A stretch of 64,000 bases of DNA, taken from the NCBI RefSeq assembly GCF_015832195.1, contig NC_052020.1, forward strand, positions 6,764,254 through 6,828,253, written 5' to 3'. The stretch comes from Motacilla alba alba. Lineage: Eukaryota; Chordata; Aves; Passeriformes; Motacillidae. Positions 37,101-49,235 of this stretch are shown one piece after another; within the stretch, counting starts at the first letter, position 1, and each line of letters starts with the position of its first letter. The notes beneath the pieces were generated by a model, which was not told where the DNA came from, searched no databases, and saw only the letters and a list, made by a program, of their open reading frames with translations. A program made the position numbers and the translations under genes.

Positions 37101-39644
37101 GAACTTCAAGCTCTTTGTGCTGGCTGGTTTTGGGCTTGCTAAGCGGACCAGGTTTTCTGTAGGAAGCAATCTCACCTGGTAATTATTTCCAATCACTGGT
37201 AGTAAGTGTGTTTCAAATTACCTCTTCTCTGGAAAGGAAGGCTGAGTTGCCTGTTCTGGAGGAGGTTTGGAGGCAACTGCCAGAACTCATACCCAGGATT
37301 TTAGGCTACAGAAGTTTTTTGAATTTTAGCTGTGGTTCAGGGGAAATATAGGTCAGCCTCAGGCAGCCTGATGCTGCCTGACCTTGAAAAAAATCACTTT
37401 TTCTTGTCTGTTTTCCCTGCTGTGAAAATAGATCCTAAAAAAGCATTTGGCTAAGGTGCCATAGGGATTGTCCACTGCACATCCCATCCTTCACTGAGCA
37501 AGTTGCTGCTGGATTTTAGCTGTGCTGGGAGTGCATGACTGATGCCATTATGGCACATAGCATGGAGCTGCTTTGGAACATGACTGCACTGGTGTGGATT
37601 TGCAAAGGTATGTGCTCTCCTGCCTAGCTCATTGTTGGCTTTCTTTTAATTTTAAAATATACTTAAGTTTTAGCAATAACTGACGTTTTTGTGCTTTTGT
37701 CTATGTAAGGTTAGTTTAACACTGCCATTCTAATCTTTCAAGACCATAAAAATCTGGCTATCAATGATAACATTAAGAAGAAGTGAGAAGTAGAACAAAT
37801 AACTTGGCAAGGCTTTGGCTGAGCCTGTATTTGGATGGGGAATTCCTGGCCCTGTACTCCCAGCACCAAACCTCACCTGCAGGTAAGAAATGACACATAT
37901 TTGCTAAATGTGACACAAACTTCCCTGCTGGAGAGTCTGAACAACTGGTTTTGCCACACATGGAAACGTGGCTTGTGCTCTCAGGTGACAGGATGCTTGG
38001 AGTCACAGCTGGCACACTCCTGGCCTTTTTGGGAGGTTATTGCAGCCACCTCCAGGTTGACCCACGGCATGGCTTTGAAATGTTGTGGGTGCCAATATGT
38101 GTGTGTGGGCTAACTTTAAAGAAAGTAACCATTAGTGTTTTACTCGAAGGAGATCTAAGTGAGCTTTGGTGATCTACAGTGTAAAATCTACAGTGATTTT
38201 CCAGGTAAACTTCATTTCCCAGCAGCTTCCTAGTCTATCCAGATCCTCAAATTAAAATTTTTCTTTTTCATGTGTTAATGTTCACATTTTTAAAGCTAGG
38301 CAGATGCACCAGGTTTGCAATAACAAAACCAAATATATAAATAATTAGGAGTAGTTCACTTTGCTGTTTGGGTCAGTGTTCGAGTTCTGATTAAGTATAT
38401 GTGGGGTTTTTTCGTGGTGTCAGACCTAAAAATCACTGAGACCTTTTGCTGTTGCAGAAACGTGAATTGACAATGATTAGGGATGCTTCCTCCTTCAGCC
38501 TGTGTTTTCTTTCTGTCTCAAAGTGGGGTGCCCCACCTGCTCTGTTTAGGTAGAAGTAAGGAATGTCTACCTTTGATATATAACCCTTTTCACATCATCA
38601 AATTTGGCTTATTTTTAAATTCTGTTATCCTCTGTAGATCTCATCTGCTTTGAGCAACTTCAGTGGGAGTACAAATACAACTGTACAAAGCAATGGTGTG
38701 TCAATGCTTTATGGCAAGGTCCTTTCTGGATGCTGAAATAAAAATATTGGAAAGCACTAGGATTTAACCATCTCATTGCAGACACGTGGATTGGTGTGTC
38801 TTGCTGTTCTGACCACGTTTATGTTGTTGCTTGGTGTCAAATGTTGTCTCTGGATGACATCCTTCGGGGATGTATTTATGTCTCCTGCTAGGATCACACA
38901 GGGATGTGCTGTAGCTCCCGTCAGGAAGATGTGCCCAAAGAGCACTTGCATTGCAGCCTAGTAGGAGCTGATACCTCTTTCCCTCTCACTTTTGTATTTG
39001 TCGCAGTCTGGAGTGAGAATAAAGATAAAGGAACCTCCCTGCAGTGCAAAGCAGTTTGACTCACTCTTGTCTTTATGCCTGTCCTTGTTGTTGGAGCATT
39101 CCCAAAAAAGGGATGAAGCTGATACCTGTTGGTGTTGTAGTTTTGATGGAGTTTAAAGATATCTTACAACCTTTCCTGTCACCTCTGTGTGCAGCCCATA
39201 TCTGTAATTTTGGGTGCAGACTGATGATTTTCCTTATTTGTAGCTTCAGCAGTGGGTCAGATTCATTGAATTTTTTTTCTCTTTAGAAGATGAAGTGCAT
39301 CTCCATCCCTTGTCTACAAGAAGTCTCCCTGGCTTCTGCCTGCCCTCAGCAGGATCAGCTCACAGAGCTCGCCGCCTTCTCAAGGTTGAAAATTTAGGCT
39401 TTGCTGCCATGAATTGTCTGTGGGTTAAAAAATGACTGTGCTGAGCTGATTACCAGAGAACATTCAGTTTCCTTATTGCTGATGAGAGGGCTGGAATACG
39501 TGTCCAAATCCCATTAGTGGAAATCTACTCACTGCAGAACTATGCAAGATTTTTCAGAACTCACGTCGTATAATTGTACAAATATGAGGTATGAAAGGGA
39601 ATAAACCTAATTTTATGAGCTGCTTCTGTGCTATTGCAGTGTTG
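34107..39644. other. Unique noncoding sequence
   Basis: 34.1-35.0 kb is the GC-richest part of the window and holds the longest non-repeat open frame (34356-34895, minus, 179 codons). That frame has no recognisable domain and is overlapped by open frames on the other strand. AT-rich, homeodomain- and octamer-motif-bearing stretches occur at 36.4-37.2 kb. A short exon-like segment at 37520-37607 is treated in the findings. Confidence 0.5.
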
Positions 39645-39706
39645 GTTTTTTGGGGTTTTTTTTGTTTGTTTGTTTGTTTGTTTTTTGTTTTTTTTTTTAT
39701 TATTTT
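39645..39706. repeat. T/G-rich tract with (TTTG)n
   Basis: Four to five TTTG units within a nearly pure T/G stretch, ending in poly(T). Confidence 0.8.
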
Positions 39707-40827
39707 AAAGGCCACAATCTGTGCTGGTACAGGGTCAAATATTGTTCCTTAGCATTTCATCGTTTGGAGGTGCAAGAAATATCTCTATAACATGGTAGTT
39801 ACACATCTCACAGTCTCCAGACCCTCACAACCAATATCCTGCAGAAACCCAGAGCAGCTGCCAAGCTCTCAGTGGTGGAGAGGTGAACTAAAAATGGTCC
39901 CATCTGAGCTGCACTCTTAAGATGCTCGTGTTTAGTGGTGCTTAGGTGCTCGTGGAATTGTGGGGCACCTGACTTTATCAGACCCTCTGCTGTTGAGAGA
40001 ACAGAGTATCACCTGAGGGTTTTTTTTCCCTCCTCTACCTATTGGAAGATCCCACGTGAAAAATGCCCAAGTCCCAAAGGAGTGTTGAACACTTGTGCTT
40101 CTCTGTGGTTACCCAGGAAGAGGAGGAAGGGTTGTCATGTCCAGAATGCTCTTAAAGGTGCTTCAGCCAGTTTATAAACATCTTCATCTCTGTATCAAGA
40201 CCTCAAGGGAGGCCGAGATTAGAAGTGTGTGTGGTTTCATCCCAAAATACAAACATTACTGTTAAATGCAATTTTTGGGGGATAAAATATAATCTATATT
40301 ATTCAATTACAAAAAAAAAAAAACAAATGAAAAAACTAGCTGAACTACCTTAGTGTGAATTAAAAAATTAGAGGTCAGAATTAGATATAAATTGGCAGCA
40401 ATGGAAAGATACTTAGCTGAGTTTAAGCTTTTGTACACTGCTCTCTATATATAATGAGGAAAAACTGCACATCAGAAGCACATTTATTGCTAGGTTAAGT
40501 TAAAAGCTGTACAAAGTGTGCTGATTGCAAAGTCCACTTAACTGCATAAGTATTGGCACTGGCTTTTAGGTATGGAAATAAGTATATTTTATTCTGATAG
40601 TAACATTTTATGGCTCACATTCATTTGCTCAATAATATTCATCCTAGAAATAAGAATATCATAGCTACTCATGTATGGCTAAATTATTGCTGTGTTCTGT
40701 TATGGCAGCATCATCAGGAGCTGGGTTTTGTATGCCAAGGGGTTTTTCAGAAAGTGATTGATTCTGCAGGAAGAGATGTGCAGTAAGAGGCAACAATGCA
40801 TCCACCAAAAGTTACTGCTCTCCCTAA
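39707..40827. other. Unique noncoding sequence
   Basis: No gene or repeat supported. A poly(A) run of about 13 lies near 40312. Confidence 0.5.
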
Positions 40828-40945
40828 CAAAAACAAACAAACAAAAAAACCCCCCCAAAAAACCCCAAAACCCCCCCAAAAAACCCCAAAAAACAAACAA
40901 ACAAACAAAACAAACCCCAAAAAAACCCCACCAAACCAAAAAAAA
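40828..40945 (-). repeat. A/C-rich tract, strong G-quadruplex candidate on minus strand
   Basis: C runs at 40850-40856 (7), 40863-40866 (4), 40871-40877 (7) and 40884-40887 (4) are separated by A6, A4 and A6. Further runs lie at 40915-40918 and 40926-40929, with (CAAA)n between. The minus strand therefore presents several blocks of four or more G with short T loops, a textbook G-quadruplex arrangement. Open frames across it (PKKPQNPPKK-type on plus, GFLGGFWGFL-type on minus) are repeat artefacts. Confidence 0.85.
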
Positions 40946-43900
40946 GTGGGGACAAACAGACCAGACCAGGAGGGAGATTTTGTGCAGCTCCTTTGTCCCA
41001 TGAGGTATCTTCCCCAATAACAGGAGTGTTCCAGTTAACCTCTAAGCAGGGACAACATTGAGAAATATGATTGGGATAACAAGTGTACTGTATTTTTAAT
41101 TTCCCTCTCCTCTGTTTTCCTAACAACAACAACAAAAAAATCCTGAGTAAGCATTCAACCCAAATATTTTAGACCCTGGAATTAGCACACTTGGGTTTAC
41201 ATTCCCATGATTCCATGTGGTTGATACCTTTCACTGGACTATTGATAACCACTGGCTTTTGTTTGCTTCTTCCATTTTAGGAGCTCTGTGGGTTGAGTGG
41301 CTGTTTGTACAGTATTATTAACAAATATGCCACTAGAGTGCCACTGTGGGCAATTATTTCATGTTTATTATCAGTCCTTTACAGCCTGCTTGTCACTTTT
41401 TGGGCAGGTAACTACTGTGCTGAGCTGCCAGGAAAGTCACTGATCCCAGGAAAAAGCTCAGGGAGACTTCATAGCTTAGAATAGTTTATAGGGGCAGGTG
41501 TAAGAGACAAAGGAATGGTGTCATATTTATTGGTTTAGAAGATTCTAGTGAGGGCCATAAAATCCAAGCCAGGGCATTAGAACAGAAAGTCAGTGGTGTT
41601 ATTTTTTGGAGATTTCTTGATTTGTTGTTGTTCTGTAAGCTTGCTACCCCTGACATTGTAACGCTTTGAAGTACACTTGCCTGCTTTCTGCTTTTGCTCC
41701 CTTCAGATTAACCCAGCCATAACATTCTTTCTTTAAAAGCTAGAAACACAAGCAAACTGCTGGTTACTCAGAGTAGGAAGTTAAAAAAAACACAACCGAA
41801 CAAACCCGCACAAATATTGCGAGATCAATTTAGAATGCATTTTGAGCCAACCTCTTCTTAAACAATGAAACATCTCTGGTTTAGGTTCATGATAAATTAA
41901 GGGATTCAGAACCATTACAGGGTAGGAAATTGAATTCCAAATTGGAGGACTGGAAGTGTCTGACAGCTGTTTTTATTAGAGGTGTGAAAATCTGCTCTGC
42001 CCAGAAAAAACCTCAGGTAGGCAAGTTTAGGACAGTCTTTCTGCCTTTGACTGAAACTGGGGGCTTGCATGAAGGCCTTACAATGAGGCATTCAGTTCCT
42101 GAATGGGCATTCCATTTGTGTGTCCCAAAATTGGAAGGGATTCCTAACAAATACCCTGGGTTTGGCTCATTTATGTTGGAGAGGGCCCCTTAGAAGGTTT
42201 GTTGCCCTTGAATCCTGCCTGGTTGCGCCGGGAAATATTTACAAGCCACACTTCCTCACACTTGGAAGTACAAAGGCATGACTTCTACTCTGCAAACAGT
42301 TTGTGTCCAGCCCTTCATCTCCCAGGCTGTGTGGGCATTATTTGTCATGCCTCTAGAAACTCTTAGGCACCTGTTTATCTGAAAGGCACGGAGCAGATGC
42401 CTCTGTTTTTTGTACCTGTCCCATTCAGGTTATTTCCTCATTGTACCATGACTGTGCTGGCTCAGACCTACCATTGTGTTAAACAGAACATGTAATAATC
42501 CACTTAAAACATAACACATTTATCACTTGCCTCAGATCAAAGGTGCGTGGCTTCAAAGACTCCAATGAAACCGTGGTGATGTAGAATGCTGGCTTTATCT
42601 CTATGTGTTACACTCTGATGGTTGGGTGGTTTCACTTGGATTTTTTTTAAAACACATTGAGTTCAATATTGCAAGACTCTTCCGAGATGTTTCCCATCCC
42701 TGCTGTCAATCAAAGTGTCTTAATAAATCCAGGCTTTGCCATAAGGTTATTTCCTTTTTCCTACCTAGAAAAAGTGTTTCAGCTGCTCTGTTTAGCTGTG
42801 TCATGGTATTCCTGTTCTTCCTTGCTGTCCCTGTGTTCCATGTCCCTTTTCGCTGTCCAATTCCCACAGCTTCCTTTCTCTGGCATTGCTAGTGCTGCTA
42901 CTACACTCACTAGTTTAACCCCTTTTTGAAGGTGCCACAGATGAGAAATGTTTGTGTTTCTGGCTCACTTTTGAAACTCAAGACGTACTTGAAAGCTTGT
43001 AAACCATTTAGGTCAAAACAAGATTGTGTGCAGGATCTCAAGGGGTACTTAGGACATTACCTGGAGCTGTGTTTCCTTGAAACATCTGGACTAAACCTGG
43101 TTAAATGGTTTGCAAGGCTTCAGGCAGTGATTTTTAGAGATGCTTAGGAAGGGTTGTGGGACAGTAGAAGTGTTTCCAGAAAATAAGGTACCCAAGATTT
43201 CAGCTCTACAGTCTAATAATAATAATTGATAATAAGCTCAGTATTGGGTGCTTTTGTGGTCAGTAGTTTGGAAATAATGGAGAGGATAAAGTGAAGATGG
43301 AAATGCTCATTTCTGTAAATAAAATGTCACTTTGATTTCATACTCTGCTGTTTTGTCAGTGTTGGTGAAACTCTCCTGAATAAAAAGAGGCAAGTTCTCA
43401 TTCTCCAGTTCCTTTTCCCTTGTGACCAGCCAGGCCCATGTGTTTCATGTGTCTGTGATGAATGAATCTCCACTTGCTTCAGATACCCCTGTAAAATGAT
43501 ATTTTCATGTAAGTATTTGCATAAAATCTTGAAGCTCCAGTAAGCTTGTGTGAGCAGGAAGTCAAGTGAGGGGTCTCGTTTAATTCAGTAGAAATGCTCG
43601 TGTGTTTTTGGTGAGATCAGGCTCACCAGGTGATAAGCTGTGTTTTATTATAGCATGCTCCATGCTTTGGCCTGTAAAAACCAATGATGTTTTGTCATTT
43701 TTTAAATTACTATTATTGTTTATTGGCAAAAACCTTAACTGATATTCAAAAATCTGGAAAGCAGATACTGCATAAACAATCCACTATTTTGTTACATAAA
43801 GGGGAGGGAGGGGAAGCAAACTAATTATATTCTTCTTCACAACATGCTGAAATTTGGTATGTGGAGTTTTAAAAGGAGCATAAGTGAGAGCCAGCTGCCT

Positions 43901-46900
43901 ACAGAGAACTCTCCTTTTTTTTTTTTTCCCAGTCTTTTCTTTCAGTGCAGCCAAGTCATCTCTTGTGGTAAACTGCTGAGTCAATACTTTTAAAAACTCA
44001 CCAACTGTTTTTTATTTCTGTATAGTTAACTGATAAGAGCCTGTTAAGGGTTACACCCTTCCTTATTTACTGTGTTAAGGCAAACACGGGTATAAGAAGC
44101 AATTCCATTTAAAATTTAGGGCGCGTATTACGTGGTATCACAGTGTTCTTTTGGCATATTTAATTTAATTTCATTTGTGTGCGTGTGCAAATGAGGCTGG
44201 AAGCTGGAGTGATGCATTCCTGATGATGGATGCAGCAGGCATCTCCCTCACAGAACCTTCCCTCAGCCTTTCAAGTGACCTAATCCTCCATGCTCCTAGA
44301 AATAGGCAAGTCCTTCGGTCCCCTGTGCCAGCTGAAATTGTAGCTGCAGCAAGAAGTTGCTGTTTACTGGAATGGAGAGACAAATCGTACCAGAAATGGC
44401 ACTCCCAGCCCTGGGAAACAATTCCTTTGCCCCCTTTATGTATTAGAGTCCCCTTTCTCTCTCTGTGGGAATTTAGGAGGTTTGTAGATGGCAGAGGAAC
44501 ACGGAGTGGTGTTGCAGACTCCAGGTACAGCCCGAGTTCCATGCAGTCAGGGGGGAGTTCTGCTGAAATAGCAGGAATGAGCATCTGCAAAGCTTATAAA
44601 AACCCCTCCATAAATGTACACAATTAAACTGAAACAGTGCTCCTTCCAACAGCTTTTAAAGCATTCTGCAGGTTTTAATAGCTTTTCGATAGAGCTGTCA
44701 GCACAAACACATTTGGGGCAAGGTAATTTCTTTTCCTTTTTACATCAGAACTGTGAACCATAATTCAGTGCCATATAAAAATGTTTCTGAGAGCTCTGTT
44801 CTGGATTCCTAAAATTTGCATGTCAAAGATGCAATAATAAACTATCTTGTGGTTTGGGTGTTTAATTGTAAACAGTCGAGAACCTTCACCCCATCATGTC
44901 TTTTTGTTTCCTACTTTCATGGATGATGTTTGGCCAAAGCCAAAAGACAGTCCTAAATAGCCCCTTTTCCACGCTCCCTCTGTCTCCTCCTTTCACCTTT
45001 CGGATAAGTCAAGAAAAAGCAGCTGTTGTGAAGGGTGACAGAATTCAAGGACTATCTCTGGGACAGGGCAGGCTTAAAAAATGTGGAAACATGTGATTTC
45101 TGCTTAGGATGAACTGCTGAAGGAAAAACTTAGGACCAGGATTGTAGTTAGGAAGAAATGTTTAAGGGTTGGTTTTGTTTTTTTTTTCCTAGTGGATAAA
45201 ATAGAAGATTGGAATTTGTGGTTTTTTCTTGTCTTCCATCTCCTCTGGTTTCTTCCATCTTTTTACCATTGAGACAAATATTACAGCAAATAAACTAATT
45301 TATAAATTATATCCAGGACATCAGTACTGCAGTTTCTCTTCCTTTTTAAAAAGGAATCATAAGGGGTAACCAGTGCAAATGAGTTTTATGAGACAATCTG
45401 AGGAAATCCACCAAATGGGAGATTCTCAGTACAGATGGGAAAATGAAAAAAGACATAATGTCTGGACTCAAGCCAGGCCATGACACACGGGCTGAATTCT
45501 TCAACCCTGTCAAGACTGAGGTCTTTGGTGGGTGTTGGTGCAGAGGAGGATTTTGGATTGATGGCATGTGTCCTACCCACATTTATGAACCAGCAGTGAG
45601 ATGACAGCTCAGCAGGTAAGGATTTCCAAGATTCCCAGTCTGCTCTCATAAACTCACTCAAATTCTTGCAGTATTTACCTTTTTTCCTGTGAATAACTCC
45701 TTTCTTTCCACTGGATTTCATGGGGAACTGGGTACTCTGATAGCCTTTATGCCTTTGCAAACCTCCACCAATATTCATTTAATGTATAATACGTTTCAAG
45801 GCCATTATGAAATTTGACTTGACTGTCTTTAGGGCTTCTGAAAACCGTGGGTTATAGAAAAGTTAGTAACATTTTGCTGTTAGCTCATTTGCAATTTATT
45901 TTGCCTGGGCGAAGGGCCGTGTGTTTTTGTGTTGCCTGTGGTTTCTTCTTGGAGTAACAAACTTAGGCTGAATTTTAGGCATGTTACAGCAAGAATCCAG
46001 ATGTTTCTCAGAATGAGAATGAAAATACATTTGGTTGCCCATGTCATAAATACTCTGATCATCTTATTTTGGCACTTTAAGTGTGCTGGTGCTTGAAACT
46101 TAGATTGAATTTAGATTCTAAAATTTGGAAGGATTGCAGACTCCCTGTGAAACATTTTTTTTCCTTTTCTGCCATTCCTGTGTATGGAACACATTTTTTA
46201 ACTGGGGAAATAAAAATCTAAGTCATAATTTGGATGTGCTTATTAGGGATTTGTGATACTGCCATTAGTTCATTCCTTGAAGTACATGAAGTGGTTTTGG
46301 ACTCTTCAAGTCAAGAGCTGAATGGGATTTTCCTAGATTTAATTGCAGTTAAACATGGACAACAGTACGGGGAGATTTAGTTCTTGCTCTAAAAGAGGTG
46401 TCCCTGCAGAGCAGTAAGGAACAGAGTGGCTGGGCAGCAGGTGGGTCACAGAGGCTGGGAATACAAAAGGAAACTAGGATCTGGATGTTAGTTTAACAGA
46501 TTACAGTTTCAGTTAAGGAAAGAGAGCAATGTTTTGTGGTAGGATGTTGAGGGCAAGGACAGCGTGATAAGGAGCCAATGGGATGGTTGATATGAAAGGT
46601 CTGAGGAAGGATGTGGGCTGGAGGAGAGTAGGACTGCAAGAAAGGAGCCTGGTATCTGGGGACAGCTGGATACAAAAGCTAGGGAGGAGCTGGAAGATGG
46701 CACAAGAAGAACCAAGAAAGAGCTTTGTGACTGCAAAGAGAGTTGGAGTTTTGCCAGGGTGAGGCGTCTATGTTCCTAAGTAGAGAGACTGGGACATGGA
46801 TGAAGAGGAGAGGCAGAATGGGAACTGGGGTATGTTACTATTAGATGAGCTGATGAGTTTTGCATTAAACCCTCAGCAATTATTCCCTTGGTCAAGGAGC

Positions 46901-49174
46901 CTCGGGATTTAATTTCCACATCTTAAGCTTGCACTGGGTGTAGTTCTGCAGGGGGATCAAGCCCAGCACTCCAAAAGCAGCCGGAGCAGGTGTAGATAGG
47001 GAGAACCCCATTGCTGCTGGAGCTGTACTCATCCCTTTGTAACCAAGTTTCCCATTCAGCTGCAAATTGCATCTCGTTCCCAGCTCCTCCTCTGGGTAGA
47101 GAAGGTGATGATTTGTGTAATGGCTCGATTGAAATGGATAAAGGGGAATCTTTCCATTTGCTTAACAATTGTGGAGGATACTCCCAGGGTCTCTGACTGC
47201 TGCTTGCAGATGCAGAACGATGCTCCAGTAAGCCTGGCTGTGTGTGTGCCACTTCTGAGCTGAATCATCAGTGTTAAAAACCACATTCAATGCTTTACTC
47301 CAGCGCCCATGGTATTTCTACAAGGGAAGTTACAGTCACACTGGGTGGAGGAACCTCCCTGTCTGGCTATGGGAATAGTGAATACAAGGAAATGCTTGCG
47401 GTTCTGGGCATGATGGCATCGTTTGGTATTTCTCTGCTATTTTTTGCACTGATGCATTTCATTTGGCAGTTGAGAATTTCATAGCAAACACTCTGTAAGA
47501 TGCAAACACTCTGTCCCAATGTTTGATGTTTTTGAACGCTAATGGATTTTATTTTTTTCCCCCCTCTGTGCTGAATGTTTCTTTCTCTTGTGGAGGTAAA
47601 CCTGTATGTGAACTGCATACTGAGGGGGCTGCTGCCTGATGGAGGCAGCCACACAGATGCTTGTAGTGTTCCTGAGCATCATGAGTGGGCTTTTTGGGAG
47701 CCACTCACAAGCCCTCATGCCCAAGACTGGAGGGTGCTTTCCTCTGCCCTCTCTCTAAACATTGTGCAACATGCATGAGATCCCCAAAGTGTTTCTTAAG
47801 ATTCAGATGAGGAAAATCATTATTTATTCTGGTCAGCAGCCATGTAGCACTGGAGAACAGACAGTGCTCTGCTTTACATTCTGCTACAATTGCCATCTCC
47901 TTTTTTTCCCATCCCAGCATTTTCAGCCAAGGGTGAGAAATACTTGATGCCCACAGTCTCTGTTCATGTTCTCTTTAACGAGACCTTTGGGATCTGTAAG
48001 GAGTATTTTGTGGGACTCAGTAAGTGTAAGTTCCTGTGTATTGTGATGAGAAGTGCATATTACTCAAATTTTTGTGGGCTTAATTGTATTGGCCTAAACT
48101 TTGCCCCTGTACCACTGTGACCCAGCTTCCTGGCAACTTCTGAATCGAGGCCCTTTCATCCCAGCTGTGTGATAGATCCCAAGCAGGAGCATGGAGTAAA
48201 TGTGGTTTCTTATTCATGAATTAAGCCTTAAATGAATTGAGCAACACTGGTGTATTGTAAAAGGCAAGGAAAGATTGAAAAGGTCTTTTTAGAGGACCAG
48301 TGTTGAAGGTGTTTGGATTGAGACAGAATAACTTGGAGGAGTTACAGCTGGGCGGATCAGTTTATTATTTCTTCAGATTTTTAAGGCCTTCTTTCACCTA
48401 TTAATAAGTTCTAGTTTGCTATCTTTACCTATCTAACTTTGAAGAAAAACAAAAGTGATCTGTGGTATAATTCTCCTTTCTTTAGTCTCTGTTAATGAAA
48501 GAAGTGCTTACATGCAACTTAAATAATGAAAGCTTCCAATGTGCACTATTTATATTCCCTCTTGTCTATGCTTATGGTTTTGTGAAAATGAAACGTGACT
48601 GAATATACTTTTAATTTCCTCTTCAATATTTCGTTAATACACAACTACAATTTATTGAATTTTGCACAGAACAAAAACGCAGCCCTGTATTGAATGTGGA
48701 ATATTAAGACATAATAATTTTTGTTTTCTGTGTCATGAAGTCTGAGACTAGACAGATAATCTGACTTTTAAAATGTTTATGTGAAGTTTGAGAAGTGCTC
48801 AATTTGTCTTCGAGAAATAATGAACAGCCACCATCATCCTCCCTGTCTTCAGCTGGAATTTTGGTGTGTCTGTTGCTTGGGATAACCAGGTCTCTCTCAA
48901 GAGAAAGACATTTATATGCTGACATGTAAGCTGGAGAAACCTGGGATGGTTAAGAGACAAGTGGAAGTACAAGAGCAAATGAACATCTGCAGTCGTCCCT
49001 GTGCCTGTTGCTGGTACTTACATGTTCCAGAAGGCTGTGGAAGTGTTTCAGTTACTGTTCAGCCCTGGCAAATGGATACCTTTAAAAAAAAATCCATAAA
49101 TTGGGAATTTCATGTGGTTGATCAATGGGTCATTTCTATGGTACTTCCACAGACAGGGGGAATGAATGAATGAA
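40946..49174. other. Unique noncoding sequence
   Basis: No gene supported. An exon-like segment at 41281-41407 and a stretch open on both strands at 44171-44627 are handled as findings. A poly(T) run occurs near 43915. The small duplicate GCAAACACTCTGT occurs at 47484 and 47502. Confidence 0.5.
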
Positions 49175-49235
49175 CATGGGGTGGCACTGGAAGATCTCAG
49201 GAGGCCCCTTCTAATCAAAAAAATTCTGTTTGTGC
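49175..49235 (+). mobile_element. Degraded CR1 3' tail
   Basis: GGCACTGGAAGATCTCAGGA followed by GGCCCCTTCTAATC and ATTCTGT parallels the end of CR1 3' UTRs (tggatgatct...ggtcccttccaacc...attctgtgattct). Only the last 60 or so bases can be recognised and it is quite diverged, so this would be an old insertion. Chance similarity cannot be excluded. Confidence 0.5.

Noticed and set aside
40700..41135. Frames with Gly/Phe-rich or Lys/Pro-rich repeats resembling low-complexity proteins
   Set aside because: They read through the A/C-rich quadruplex-prone tract and are composition artefacts.
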